Source: Nocardioides pini (GTDB lineage Bacteria > Actinomycetota > Actinomycetes > Propionibacteriales > Nocardioidaceae). Taken from it: 64,000 nucleotides of DNA. Shown here piece after piece: positions 49,239-59,032 of this stretch (positions are counted from its first letter, which is position 1; every line of letters starts with the position of its first letter). Made by a program: the position numbers and the translations under genes. The notes beneath the pieces were generated by a model. It did not search any database. It saw only the letters and a list, made by a program, of their open reading frames with translations, and had not been told where the DNA came from. The stretch is taken from NCBI RefSeq assembly GCF_026712185.1, contig NZ_JAPPUX010000002.1, forward strand, positions 678,770 to 742,769. Direction: 5' to 3'.

Positions 49239-50932
49239 GCTGGTCCCTCGCCGTCCTTCTTCTTCGTCTTCTGCTGCTGCTGGTCGTCCCGGCTGTCCCA
49301 CCCGGCCAGCTCCCGCTTCAGCACCTTGCCCGTGGCGTTGCGCGGCAGCTCGTCGAGGAAGATGATCTCGCGCGGCACCTTGAACCTGGCCAGGTGGGCC
49401 TTCACGTGCTCGCGCAGGTCGTCCTCCGACACCTCGCCGGTGCGCACCACGAAGGCGCGCAGTCGTTGACCATAGTCCTCGTCCACGACGCCCAGCGCGG
49501 CGACCTCCTCCACGGCCTCGTGGGCGAAGAGGCAGTCCTCGACCTCCTGCGGGAAGACGTTCTCGCCGCCCGAGACGATCATGTCGTCGTCGCGGCCGGC
49601 CACGTGCAGCCGGTCGGCCTCGTCGAACCATCCGAGGTCACCCGAGGACATCAGCCCCTCGACCACCTCCTTGGACCCGCCGTTGGTGTAGCCCTCGAAG
49701 AGCAGCCCGTTGCCGACGAAGATCCGGCCCGTCTCGCCTCGCGGGAGCTCGTGCCCGGCGTCGTCGAGGATCTTCACGACGGTGCCGTAGGGCGGCTTGC
49801 CCGCCGACGTCGGGTCGGCACGCAGGTCCTCGGGGGTGGCGATCGAGGCATACGCGACCTCGGTGGAGCCATAGATGTTGTAGAGGTTGTCGCCGAAGCG
49901 GTCCATCCACGTCTGGGCGAGGGTGGCCGGCAGCGCCGAGCCCGACGACGCGACGACCTCGACACGGGAGAGGTCGACGTCTGCGAGCTCCTCGGGGTCG
50001 AGCGCCAGCATGCGCTGGAGCATCACCGGGATCACGACCATCGACTGGCAGCGCTCGGCCTGCGTGGTCCGCAGCGCCTCCAACGGGTCGAAGGTGCGGC
50101 GCAGCACGACGGTCGAGCCGAGCAGCATCGCCAGCGCCAGGTGGGCGAAGCCCCACGTGTGGAACAGCGGTGCCGCGATGTGGGTGCGCCACCCGGCGCG
50201 CAGCGGCATCCGCGACAGCAGCGAGACGGCGGCGTCGATGCCGGCCTCCTTGCGCGGCGCTCCCTTGGGTGCGCCGGTGGTGCCCGAGGTCAGGATCACG
50301 ATCCGCGCGTGCCGGGCGGGTGGGTGCAGGTCGCTCTCGTCGTACGCCGTCACGAGCCGCTCGAGGGTCTCGACGGTCCCCTCGGCCCCGTCGGCCCCGT
50401 GGTCACCGTCGGTCCAGGCCAGCACCCGGCGCTCGATGTCGGCGCCGGCGAGCAGACCGGTGAACTCCTCGTCGTGGATCACCATGCTCGGCGCCTCGCG
50501 CTCGAGCACGTCGACCAGCTGCGGACCCGCGAAGGCGGTGTTGAGGTAGAGGATGTCGGCGCCCAGCTTCGCGACCGCGACGGTGGCGTCGATGAACCCG
50601 CGGTGGTTGCGGCACATCACCGCGACCGAGTCGCCCTCGCGGACGCCGCGTTCGGCGAGCGCCCGTGCCAGGGAGTTGGAACGACGCTGCAGCTCACCCC
50701 AGGTGAGCTCGCCGAGCTCGTCGACCACGCCGACGCGGTGCGGCTCGCGGGCTGCGAGCGTGGCGAAGCCGCCCGCCGGGCCGGTGCCCCAGCGCACGAC
50801 GAGCCGGCCGATGTCGACGAGGGTCCGGGGCCCGTGGGGCCTGATCACGCCCGCACGACCCAGCACGCGGACGGTGGTCGCGACCCCGGACGCCCGGGCC
50901 GCGAGCATGGACGGGAGGTCGCGAGCGGTCAC
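49235..50932 (-). CDS. AMP-dependent acyl-CoA synthetase
   Basis: A 565-residue ANL enzyme distinct from the 46840 product. Markers are V-I-L-T-S-G-T-T-G-A-P-K-G, F-H-T-W-G-F-A-H-L-A, Y-G-S-T-E-V-A-Y, S-S-G-D-L-G-W-F-D and N-A-T-G-K-V-L-K-R-E-L. The tail is Gln/Lys/Asp-rich. GTG at 50932 overlaps the DUF3052 stop, and its own stop overlaps the peroxiredoxin start. Chain-length preference cannot be read; a fatty-acyl substrate is likely. Confidence 0.93.
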   Translation of the reverse strand: MTARDLPSMLAARASGVATTVRVLGRAGVIRPHGPRTLVDIGRLVVRWGTGPAGGFATLAAREPHRVGVVDELGELTWGELQRRSNSLARALAERGVREGDSVAVMCRNHRGFIDATVAVAKLGADILYLNTAFAGPQLVDVLEREAPSMVIHDEEFTGLLAGADIERRVLAWTDGDHGADGAEGTVETLERLVTAYDESDLHPPARHARIVILTSGTTGAPKGAPRKEAGIDAAVSLLSRMPLRAGWRTHIAAPLFHTWGFAHLALAMLLGSTVVLRRTFDPLEALRTTQAERCQSMVVIPVMLQRMLALDPEELADVDLSRVEVVASSGSALPATLAQTWMDRFGDNLYNIYGSTEVAYASIATPEDLRADPTSAGKPPYGTVVKILDDAGHELPRGETGRIFVGNGLLFEGYTNGGSKEVVEGLMSSGDLGWFDEADRLHVAGRDDDMIVSGGENVFPQEVEDCLFAHEAVEEVAALGVVDEDYGQRLRAFVVRTGEVSEDDLREHVKAHLARFKVPREIIFLDELPRNATGKVLKRELAGWDSRDDQQQQKTKKKDGEGPA

Positions 50933-51357
50933 GCGGGGGTCTTCGGAGCGACCAGCCGGATGGCCTGCCAGTCCTTGCTGACCGCGGCCGTCGTGGTCTG
51001 CGACAGGCCCGCGATGGGCGCCGCCTCCGTGACGTCGGACGGGTCGACGGTGCCGGGTCGGCCCACCTTGGGCGTGAGGAGCCAGATCGAGCCGCCGCCG
51101 ACGAGGTCGGTCAGGGCGTCGACGAGGCCGTCGACGAGGTCCCCGTCGTCGGCGCGCCACCAGAGCAGGACCGCGTCGACCACGTTGCCGTAGTCGCCGT
51201 CGACCATGTCGGCGTCGATGCAGTCCTCGACCGCGACACGGAGCTCGTCATCGGTGTCGTTGTCCCAGCCGAGCTCCTGGACGACCATGCCGGGCTTGAG
51301 CCCGAGCCGGTCCCCCGTTCCTGTCACCGGGGCAGAACCGCCCACCGTCGAGCTCAC
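50929..51357 (-). CDS. DUF3052-family protein
   Basis: A 142-residue protein: G-L-K-P-G-M-V-V-Q-E-L-G-W-D-N-D-T-D, D-A-V-L-L-W-W-R-A-D-D-G-D-L and I-W-L-L-T-P-K-V-G-R-P-G, characteristic of DUF3052, an actinobacterial family habitually found beside aceE as here (divergent). Function unknown. GTG start at 51357 is shared with a long divergent region holding the aceE promoter. Confidence 0.92.
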   Translation of the reverse strand: MSSTVGGSAPVTGTGDRLGLKPGMVVQELGWDNDTDDELRVAVEDCIDADMVDGDYGNVVDAVLLWWRADDGDLVDGLVDALTDLVGGGSIWLLTPKVGRPGTVDPSDVTEAAPIAGLSQTTTAAVSKDWQAIRLVAPKTPA

Positions 51358-51537
51358 GCGCCGTGCCTCCTGTGTCCGGGGGTGCCCGACCAGTGGCGGT
51401 CAGGCTGGATGCGCACAGTCCACAGGAACACAGCAGGAGCCGCAACCCCGGTCCACGCCCCGTCCCCCGCGCGTACGGCCGTTGGGACTACCCGCCGGTA
51501 GATTTCGTGGCGCCGACGAGCGTGACACGATGAGCGG

Positions 51538-54333
51538 GTGAGTGACGCCGAGAAGTCCGACGAGAAGTCCAGCAAGAACCCGGCCATCGCGTCGGTGATC
51601 CACGAGGGTCTTCCCACCCAGCTGCCCGACATCGACCCGGACGAGACGCAGGAGTGGCTCGCGTCGTTCGACGCGATGCTCGACGACCGCGGTCGTGACC
51701 GCGCCCGCTACCTGATGCTGCGCCTCCTCGAGCGCGCGCGCGAGAAGCAGGTCGGCGTCCCGGCGCTCCGCTCGACCGACTACATCAACACGATCCCGCC
51801 GGAGCGCGAGCCGTGGTTCCCCGGCGACGAGGAGGTCGAGCGCCGCATCCGCGCGTTCATCCGCTGGAACGCCGCGGTCATGGTCTCCTCGGCCAACCGC
51901 AAGGGCCTCGAGGTCGGCGGCCACATCGCCACCTACCAGTCCTCGGCGAGCCTCTACGAGGTCGGCTTCAACCACTTCTTCCGCGGCAAGGACCACGAGG
52001 GCGGCGGCGACCAGATCTACATCCAGGGCCACGGCTCGCCGGGTGTCTAAGCCCGCGCGTTCCTCGAGGGCCGCCTCAGCGAGGAGCAGCTCTACCGCTT
52101 CCGCCAGGAGGTCCAGCACGGCAAGGGCGCCGGCCTCCCGTCCTACCCCCACCCGCGCCTGATGCCCGACTTCTGGGAGTTCCCGACCGTGTCGATGGGC
52201 CTGACGGCCATCGGCTCGATCTACCAGGCCCGTTTCAACCGCTACCTCGACAACCGCGGCATCAAGGACACCGAGCAGCAGCGCGTGTGGGCCTTCATGG
52301 GTGACGGCGAGATGGCCGAGCCCGAGTCGCTCGGCGCGATCCGGGTGGCGGCCCGCGAGGAGCTCGACAACCTCACCTGGGTCATCAACTGCAACCTGCA
52401 GCAGCTCGACGGGCCGGTCACCGGCAACGGCAAGATCATCCAGGAGCTCGAGGCCAACTTCCGCGGCGCCGGCTGGAACGTCATCAAGGTCGTCTGGGGC
52501 CGCGAGTGGGACGCGCTGCTGGCGCGCGACGTCGACGGCGTGCTGGTCAACCGGATGAACTCCACGCCCGACGGCGCGTTCCAGACCTACTCGACCGAGG
52601 ACGGCGCCTACGTCCGCGAGCACTTCTTCGGCGGCGACCCGCGCCTGCGCAAGATGGTCGAGCACATGTCCGACACGCAGATCGAGAAGCTCCCCCGCGG
52701 CGGCCACGACTACCGCAAGGTCTTCGCCGCGTTCGACGCCGCGTCCAAGCACACCGGTCAGCCGACGGTGATCCTGGCCCACACCATCAAGGGCTGGACG
52801 ATCGACGCCCTCGAGGGCAAGAACGCCACCCACCAGATGAAGAAGCTGACCCTCCCGGACCTGAAGAAGTTCCGCGACCGGCTCTACCTGCCGATCAGCG
52901 ACCGCGACCTCGAGGAGTCCTACGAGAAGACCGGCGGCGCGCCGTTCTTCCACCCCGGCGCCGACGCCCCGGAGATCGAGTACATGCTCGAACGCCGCAA
53001 GGCCCTCGGCGGCTCGATCCCCCGCCGCGTCAACCGCGCCGCCGCGCTCAAGCTGCCCGGCGACGAGATGTACGCCGAGCTCAAGCAGGGCTCGGGCAAG
53101 AACAAGTTCGCCAGCACCATGGCCGTCGTCCGGCTGCTCCGTGACTGGATGAAGGACCCGGAGATCGGCGAGCGCCTGGTCCCGATCGCGCCCGACGAGT
53201 ACCGCACCTTCGGCATGGACTCGATGTTCCCGAGCGCCAAGGTCTACAACCCGGGCGGCCAGCAGTACGAGTCGGTCGACCGGAAGATGCTGCTCTCCTA
53301 CAAGGAGTCCGCGCAGGGCCAGATGCTCCACGAGGGCATCTCCGAGGCGGGCGCCATGGCATCGGCCACGGCCGCCGGCTCGGCGTACTCCACGCACGGC
53401 GAGCACATGATCCCGTTCTACATCTTCTACTCGATGTTCGGCTTCCAGCGCACCGGCGACTCGATCTGGGCGATGGCCGACCAGCTCGCCCGCGGCTTCC
53501 TCATCGGCGCCACCGCCGGTCGCACCACCCTGACCGGTGAGGGTCTGCAGCACGCCGACGGGCACTCGCCGCTCCTCGCGGCGACCAACCCCGCGATCGT
53601 GCACTACGACCCGGCGTTCTCCTACGAGATCAGCCACATCATGCAGAACGGCCTCGAGCGGATGTACGGCACCGGCGGCCCCGACGGCCAGGGTGAGGAC
53701 GTCATCTTCTACCTGACCGTCTACAACGAGCCGGTCTCGATGCCGGCCGAGCCCTCCGACGTCGACGTCGACGGCATCCTGCGCGGCATCCACCAGGTCC
53801 GCAGGGCCGAGGGCGAGGGCCCGCGGGTCCAGCTGATGGCGTCCGGCGTGGGCTTCCCGTGGGTCGAGGAGGCCGCCCGCCTCCTCGCCGAGGAGTGGGG
53901 CGTCCAGGCCGACCTGTGGTCGGTCACCTCGTGGAACGAGCTGGCCCGCGACGGCGCCGCTGCCGAGCAGTGGAACCTGCTCCACCCGGGCGAGGAGCGC
54001 CGCACGGCCTACGTCAGCGACAAGCTCGCCGGCGCCCAGGGCCCGGTCGTCGCCGTGTCCGACTACATGCGTGCCGTCCCGCTGCAGATCGCCCGCTGGG
54101 TCCCTGCCGACTACCGCGTGCTCGGCGCCGACGGGTTCGGGTTCGCCGACACCCGCCCGGCCGCCCGGCGGTTCTTCCACATCGACGCGGTCAGCGTCGT
54201 CGTCCAGGCCCTCCAGGCCCTGGCCGACGCCGGCGACTTCCCGGTGGAGAAGGTCGTGGAGGCCGCGCAGCGCTACCGGATCGACGACCCGACCGCCACC
54301 AAGGACATCAAGCAGGAGGGCGGCGACGCCTGA
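51538..54333 (+). pseudogene. aceE: Pyruvate dehydrogenase E1 (homodimeric) interrupted by one in-frame stop
   Basis: Reading from GTG at 51538, 170 codons match AceE through [10 protein letters not shown], then TAA at 52048-52050, then the same frame continues without a shift for 760 codons (A-R-A-F-L-E-G-R-L, the thiamine motif G-D-G-E-M through N-C-N, to the stop at 54331-54333). The family has Tyr (S-P-G-V-Y-A-R-A-F), so one base, TAC to TAA at 52050, explains it. The downstream piece has an ATG at 52162 but would miss part of the thiamine domain. Without the stop it is a normal 931-residue E1. Either a base error or a real nonsense mutation. Confidence 0.95.
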
Positions 54334-54352
54334 CCGGCGCCACCATCCGCCG

Positions 54353-54386
54353 ACACCCGCCTGACCCGCCCGGGTCAGGCGGGTGT
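54353..54386. terminator. Strong bidirectional hairpin between aceE and hydrolase
   Basis: ACACCCGCCTGACCCG pairs over 16 bp with CGGGTCAGGCGGGTGT around CC. It lies 19 bases past the aceE stop and overlaps the stop of the convergent hydrolase. Confidence 0.85.
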
Positions 54387-55361
54387 TGCGTGTCGTACGT
54401 CGTCGAGCGGGTCGACGGGTGCGTCGCCGGCGCGCGCCCCGGCCGGGCGCACCGGCGCCCCCTCGTCGAGGAGCTCGCGCCAGCGCTCGCGGTCGTAGCG
54501 GGCGGGCTCCGTCGCGCGGATGAAGTCCCGCACGATCTTCGCGAAGCGCTCGGGGTGGTCGCGGTGCGGGAAGTGGCCGGCGTTGGGGATGATCTCGACG
54601 CGCGCGGTGGGCGCTAGCGCACTGGCGTTGCTCGCGTGGGTGACCGGGATGACGTGGTCGTCGGCGCCCCAGATCACGCACATCGGCATGGCCTCGGTGA
54701 GGTAGGCGCGGTCGGACATCGTCACGATCTGGCCCTTCCAGTCCACGACCGCGCGGACCACGTGCCGGATCGCCGCGCGGGCGCGGGGGTCCTTGAAGGA
54801 GTCGTAGATGGCGGCGACCTCGCCGAGGTCGCGCAGCTGGCTGATCCCGCTCCGGGCGAGCACCCGCATCGTCGTGGTGGCCGCGTGGCGGAGCCCCGGC
54901 GCCGCCAGCAGGCCCATGACCTGGTGGAAGCCCGGCGTGGTGATCGCCCGGATCGCGGGGTTGACCTCGGGCCCCAGGCCGCCGGAGCCCACGAGGACGA
55001 GCCTCTCGGTGCGCTCGGGGTACTGGTAGGCGAACTGCATCGCCACTCCCCCGCCGAAGCTGTGCCCGACGACGGTCGCGGTGTCGATGCCCAGCACGGT
55101 CAGCAGGTCGCGCATGCCGTTGGCGTAGCCGCCCACGCTGTAGTCCGCCCGAGGCTTGTCGGACGCCCCGTGCCCGAGCAGGTCGGGCGCGATGACGGTG
55201 TGGGTCCGGGCGAGCGAGTCGATGACCGCCGCCCACGTCGTGTGGTCGCAGCCGAGGCCGTGGAGGAGCAGGACGACCGGTCCCGACCCGGCCCGGACGT
55301 ACGCGCGCCGGTGCCCGTGCACGGTCACGTGCTCGACCTGATGACTGCTGCTGCGGGTCAC
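54375..55361 (-). CDS. Alpha/beta-hydrolase
   Basis: A 328-residue alpha/beta-hydrolase. It has L-L-L-H-G-L-G-C-D (oxyanion region), the nucleophile elbow V-V-G-H-S-F-G-G-G, an acid in W-G-A-D-D-H-V-I-P and the catalytic His in P-N-A-G-H-F-P-H. The triad Ser-Asp-His is complete. GTG at 55361 follows GGAGGTCGA. Esterase- or lipase-like; the substrate is unknown. The unusual Pro/Arg-rich C-terminal tail (about 45 residues) is predicted disordered. Confidence 0.93.
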   Translation of the reverse strand: MTRSSSHQVEHVTVHGHRRAYVRAGSGPVVLLLHGLGCDHTTWAAVIDSLARTHTVIAPDLLGHGASDKPRADYSVGGYANGMRDLLTVLGIDTATVVGHSFGGGVAMQFAYQYPERTERLVLVGSGGLGPEVNPAIRAITTPGFHQVMGLLAAPGLRHAATTTMRVLARSGISQLRDLGEVAAIYDSFKDPRARAAIRHVVRAVVDWKGQIVTMSDRAYLTEAMPMCVIWGADDHVIPVTHASNASALAPTARVEIIPNAGHFPHRDHPERFAKIVRDFIRATEPARYDRERWRELLDEGAPVRPAGARAGDAPVDPLDDVRHATPA

Positions 55362-55437
55362 TCGACCTCCAGGGCTGGGACTGTCCGGGATTCAACCAGA
55401 ACGTGTGGTCCGGTACCCCGCACGCCCCACCCCGATG

Positions 55438-55485
55438 CGAAGTCGTGACCTGCGGCCGGCGCACGCGACTTCGTGGGAATCCCAC
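55438..55485. promoter_or_regulatory. Nested inverted repeats upstream of fasR-like gene
   Basis: CGAAGTCG (55438-55445) mirrors CGACTTCG (55466-55473), and GTGGGAATCCCAC (55473-55485) is a palindrome. CCCACTAC is repeated just after. They lie 30-77 bases before the GTG at 55515 and fit an operator region; the factor is unknown. Confidence 0.4.
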
Positions 55486-55514
55486 TACGTGACGCACCCC
55501 ACTACAGTCGTGCC

Positions 55515-56687
55515 GTGACCCCGTCCCGTCGGCGTGCTGCCGAGGCCCTGCGCAACTCCTCGGGCGCGCTGAGCACCGCGGCCACGGGCCGGATGTCGAC
55601 CGACCTGCCGTGGTTCGACGACCTCAGCGCGGAGGACCGCTCGTGGGTCGGCCTGATCGTGCAGGCCGGCATCCGGGGGTTCGTGGACTGGTACGACCAC
55701 GAGGTCGAGGCCTCGGCGCACGACCCGCTCGACGTCGTCGTGTTCGGCGCCGCGCCACGCGAGCTGACCGGTGTCATCTCGCTCCAGCAGACGGTCGAGC
55801 TGGTGCGGCTCAGCATCCGGGTCGTCGAGACGACGATCGACACGCTCCTCGACCCACAGGACGCCCGCGAGGTGCACGACGCGGTGCTCCTCTACGCCCG
55901 CGAGGTGGCCTTCGCCACGGCTGCCGTCTACGCCCGGGCCGCCGAGTCGCGCGGCGCGTGGGACGCCCGGCTCGAGGCCCTCGTCGTGGACGCGGTCGTC
56001 CGCGCGGAGACCGACGAGAGCGTGCTGTCCCGCGCCAGCGCACTGGGCTGGGGCGCGCACGGCGACGTGGCCGTGGTGCTGGGCGCCACGCCCCCGCACC
56101 GCGCCGAGCTCGACGTCTTCGAGTCCGTACGCCGCTCCGCGCGCGCGGGCGGGATGGACGCGCTCTGCGCCACCCAGGGTGATCGCCTGGTCGTCGTGCT
56201 GGGCGGCGTCACCGACCCCCTCGCGGCCGCGACGCGGTTGCTCGACCACTTCGGTGACGGACCGGTCGTGGTCGGTCCCGTCACCGCCGACCTGGCCCAC
56301 GCCAACGCGTCCGCCCGTGCGGCCCTGTCGGCGCACCGCGCGGCCAGCGGCTGGCCGGACGCCCCGCGCCCGGTCGCGAGCCGGGACCTGCTGCCCGAGC
56401 GGGCGCTCGCCGGCGACGGCCACGCGCGGCGCCACCTGGTCGACGAGGTCTACCTGCCCCTGGTGGCGGCCCGCGGCACGCTGCTGGAGACGCTGTCGGC
56501 GTGGTTCGAGCACGGCTCGTCGATCGAGGCGACCGCCCGCGCCCTCTTCGTGCACCCCAACACGGTGCGCTACCGGCTGCGCCAGATCTCCGACACGACC
56601 GGGTGGTCACCGACTCGTCCACGTGAGGCGTTCGCGCTCCAGCTGGCGCTGATCCTAGGGCGACAGTCGGGTCGGACGGAACTGTAG
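55515..56687 (+). CDS. fasR: PucR/CdaR-type regulator of fatty-acid synthesis (FasR-like)
   Basis: A 390-residue regulator. The N-terminal about 270 residues are helical (GGDEF-like/PucR sensing type). The C-terminal helix-turn-helix reads S-I-E-A-T-A-R-A-L-F-V-H-P-N-T-V-R-Y-R-L-R-Q-I, the PucR_2 signature. It lies directly upstream of fabD-fabH-acpP-fabF, the position held by FasR in Streptomyces, where it activates the fab genes. GTG at 55515. The assignment rests on family plus synteny. Confidence 0.85.
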   Translation: MTPSRRRAAEALRNSSGALSTAATGRMSTDLPWFDDLSAEDRSWVGLIVQAGIRGFVDWYDHEVEASAHDPLDVVVFGAAPRELTGVISLQQTVELVRLSIRVVETTIDTLLDPQDAREVHDAVLLYAREVAFATAAVYARAAESRGAWDARLEALVVDAVVRAETDESVLSRASALGWGAHGDVAVVLGATPPHRAELDVFESVRRSARAGGMDALCATQGDRLVVVLGGVTDPLAAATRLLDHFGDGPVVVGPVTADLAHANASARAALSAHRAASGWPDAPRPVASRDLLPERALAGDGHARRHLVDEVYLPLVAARGTLLETLSAWFEHGSSIEATARALFVHPNTVRYRLRQISDTTGWSPTRPREAFALQLALILGRQSGRTEL

Positions 56688-56766
56688 GAACCCTACAAGG
56701 ATCTGGGGGTCAGTTTCGTCGGCGTCGGACCCGCGTCGACCGGCCGCGACACGTCACAGTGGAGGT

Positions 56767-57951
56767 GTGCTCGTCATCGTCGCTCCTGGTCAAGGGGCCC
56801 AGACCCCCGGTTTCCTCACCCCCTGGCTGGAGGACCCGACCTTCGCCGCGCGGTTCGACTGGCTGGCCACGGTGGCCGGCATCGACCTCGCCCACTACGG
56901 CACCGAGGCCGACGCCGACACGATCCGTGACACCAAGGTCGCGCAGCCGCTGCTGGTCGCGACCGGCCTGATCGCGGCGCTCGAGCTCTTCCCGCACCCG
57001 GCCGACGCGTTCTCGCGCATCGGCGCGGTTGCCGGCCACAGCGTGGGCGAGCTGACCGCGGCGGCCGGCGCCCGGGTGATCTCCGCCGAGCAGGCGATGG
57101 TGCTGGTGCGCGAGCGCGGCAACGCCATGGCCGACGCCGCGGCGACCACCGCCACCGGGATGACCGCCGTCCTCGGCGGCGACCGTGACGAGGTGCTCGC
57201 CGTCATCGAGCGCCACGGCCTCACCGCCGCCAACGACAACGGTCCCGGGCAGGTCGTCGCAGCCGGTACGACGGAGCAGCTCGCCGCCTTCGCCGAGGAC
57301 CCGCCCGCCAAGGCGCGCCTCATGCCGCTCAGCGTCGCCGGCGCGTTCCACACCGTCCACATGGCGCCGGCGGTCGACCGACTCGCCTCGCTGGCCCGCT
57401 CGGTCTCCACCCACGACCCGCGCACCCCGGTGATCTCCAACCGCGACGGCCAGGTCGTCCACGACGGCCGCGACGTGCTGCGCCGCATCGTCGGGCAGAT
57501 CTCCAACCCCGTCCGCTGGGACCTGTGCCTGGAGACCATGAGCGACCTCGGCGTCACCGGCATCCTCGAGATGCCGCCCGCCGGCACCCTCACCGGCATT
57601 GCGAAGCGCGCGCTCAAGGGCGTCGAGACCTTCGCGCTCAAGACGCCCGACCAGCTCGACGACGCCCGCGAGTTCTGCGACAAGCACGGCGAGGCCTCGA
57701 TGATCGAGACCACCCCGACGTGGCGGATGATCGTGTCCCCCGCCAAGGGCACGTTCCACCTCTCCCCCGAGGCCGCACAGCTCCACCTCCTCGCCCCGGG
57801 CGCCACGATCGGCGCGGTGGCGAGCCTGCGCGACCGCACCGACATCACGGCGCCGCACGGCGGCTCCGTGGTCGAGTGGCTGGTCGAGGACGGCGACCTC
57901 GTCTCCCCCGGACAGCCCCTGCTGCGCCTGCACCCGGAGGCCACGCTCTGA
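56767..57951 (+). CDS. fabD: Malonyl-CoA:ACP transacylase fused to a biotinyl-like C-terminal domain
   Basis: A 394-residue FabD, about 80 longer than usual. The transacylase has V-I-V-A-P-G-Q-G-A-Q-T-P-G, nucleophile Ser92 in A-G-H-S-V-G-E-L and the His-containing G-A-F-H-T loop. Residues 319-392 form a biotinyl/lipoyl-like hammerhead: V-S-P-A-K-G, then I-T-A-P-H-G-G-S-V-V-E-W-L-V-E-D-G-D-L-V-S-P-G-Q-P-L-L. The biotin-accepting M-K-M is L-R-D-R (Leu354-Arg357), so it cannot be biotinylated by the usual route. It charges ACP with malonate for elongation. GTG at 56767. Confidence 0.94.
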   Translation: MLVIVAPGQGAQTPGFLTPWLEDPTFAARFDWLATVAGIDLAHYGTEADADTIRDTKVAQPLLVATGLIAALELFPHPADAFSRIGAVAGHSVGELTAAAGARVISAEQAMVLVRERGNAMADAAATTATGMTAVLGGDRDEVLAVIERHGLTAANDNGPGQVVAAGTTEQLAAFAEDPPAKARLMPLSVAGAFHTVHMAPAVDRLASLARSVSTHDPRTPVISNRDGQVVHDGRDVLRRIVGQISNPVRWDLCLETMSDLGVTGILEMPPAGTLTGIAKRALKGVETFALKTPDQLDDAREFCDKHGEASMIETTPTWRMIVSPAKGTFHLSPEAAQLHLLAPGATIGAVASLRDRTDITAPHGGSVVEWLVEDGDLVSPGQPLLRLHPEATL

Positions 57952-58964
57952 TGACCGCCATCACGGGCAGCACGGGCGCCCCCCACGCGCGCATCATGGG
58001 CCTCGGGGCCTACCGCCCCTCACGCTTGGTGCCCAACTCCGAGGTCGTCGACGCGATCGACTCCAGCGACGAGTGGATCCAGCAGCGCTCCGGCATCCGG
58101 ACGCGTCGCTGGGCCGGCCCCGAGGAGTCGGTCCAGATGATGTCGGTCGAGGCGTCCAGGATCGCCATCGAGCGGTCGGGGCTCGACGTCGGACAGATCG
58201 ACTGCGTCGTCGTCGCCACCGTGAGCCACCTGCTCCAGACCCCCGCGGTGGCCACCGCGATCGCGCACGAGCTCGGCACCGACGGCGCCGCCGCGTTCGA
58301 CATCTCCGCGGCCTGCTCGGGGTTCTGCCACGGCATCGCCCTCGCCTCCGACATCGTCCGCGCCGGCAGCGCCCGGCACGTGCTGGTGGTCGGCGTGGAG
58401 CGGCTCACCGACATCCTCGACCTCACCGACCGCGGCACCGCCTTCATCTTCGCCGACGGGGCGGGAGCGGCCGTGGTGGGTCCGAGCGACACCCCCGGCA
58501 TCGGGCCCGTCGTCTGGGGCTCCGACGGCGAGCAGTTCGACCTGATCCGCCAGCGCGAGGACTGGCGCGACGTCGTCGGCACCGACACCACGCCCGGCTC
58601 CGGCGTCATGCCGCACCTGACCATGCAGGGCAACCCGGTCTTCCGCTGGGCCTCCTTCGCCATGGCGAAGATCGGCCAGCAGGCGCTCGACACCGCGGGC
58701 GTCTCGCTCGACGAGCTCGACGTCTTCGTGCCCCACCAGGCCAACATGCGCATCATCGACGCCATGGCGCGCTCCATGAAGCTGCCCGACACGGTGCGCA
58801 TCGCACGCGACGTCGCCGACCAGGGCAACACCTCCGCGGCCTCCGTGCCGCTGGCGCTCGACCGGATGATCGCCGAGGGCGAGGCGAAGTCCGGTGACAC
58901 GGCCCTGCTCATCGCCTTCGGCGCCGGGCTGTCGTACGCCGCCCAGGTCGTCACCGTGCCCTGA
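57951..58964 (+). CDS. fabH: 3-Oxoacyl-ACP synthase III
   Basis: A 337-residue initiating ketosynthase. The triad Cys122 (S-A-A-C-S-G-F), His262 (P-H-Q-A-N) and Asn293 (G-N-T-S-A-A-S) is complete. ATG overlaps the fabD stop by one base (TGATG). It condenses a short acyl-CoA starter with malonyl-ACP. In Actinobacteria this enzyme can accept branched or propionyl starters; preference cannot be read here. Confidence 0.97.
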   Translation: MTAITGSTGAPHARIMGLGAYRPSRLVPNSEVVDAIDSSDEWIQQRSGIRTRRWAGPEESVQMMSVEASRIAIERSGLDVGQIDCVVVATVSHLLQTPAVATAIAHELGTDGAAAFDISAACSGFCHGIALASDIVRAGSARHVLVVGVERLTDILDLTDRGTAFIFADGAGAAVVGPSDTPGIGPVVWGSDGEQFDLIRQREDWRDVVGTDTTPGSGVMPHLTMQGNPVFRWASFAMAKIGQQALDTAGVSLDELDVFVPHQANMRIIDAMARSMKLPDTVRIARDVADQGNTSAASVPLALDRMIAEGEAKSGDTALLIAFGAGLSYAAQVVTVP

Positions 58965-59032
58965 CCCGCACCACCCGCCAGTTCAGACCAGACCAGCCCA
59001 AGCAGCACCCACACAGAAGAAGGGAAGGCCCC

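Noticed and set aside
52162..54333. Separate shorter aceE-like gene starting at ATG 52162
   Set aside because: The ATG is an internal Met (L-M-P-D-F-W) of the family; the preceding 37 codons after the TAA also match AceE in frame, so this is one interrupted gene.
51400..55497. 1365-codon minus-strand frame opposite aceE
   Set aside because: It spans aceE, its terminator and the hydrolase in another frame; only a GC shadow.
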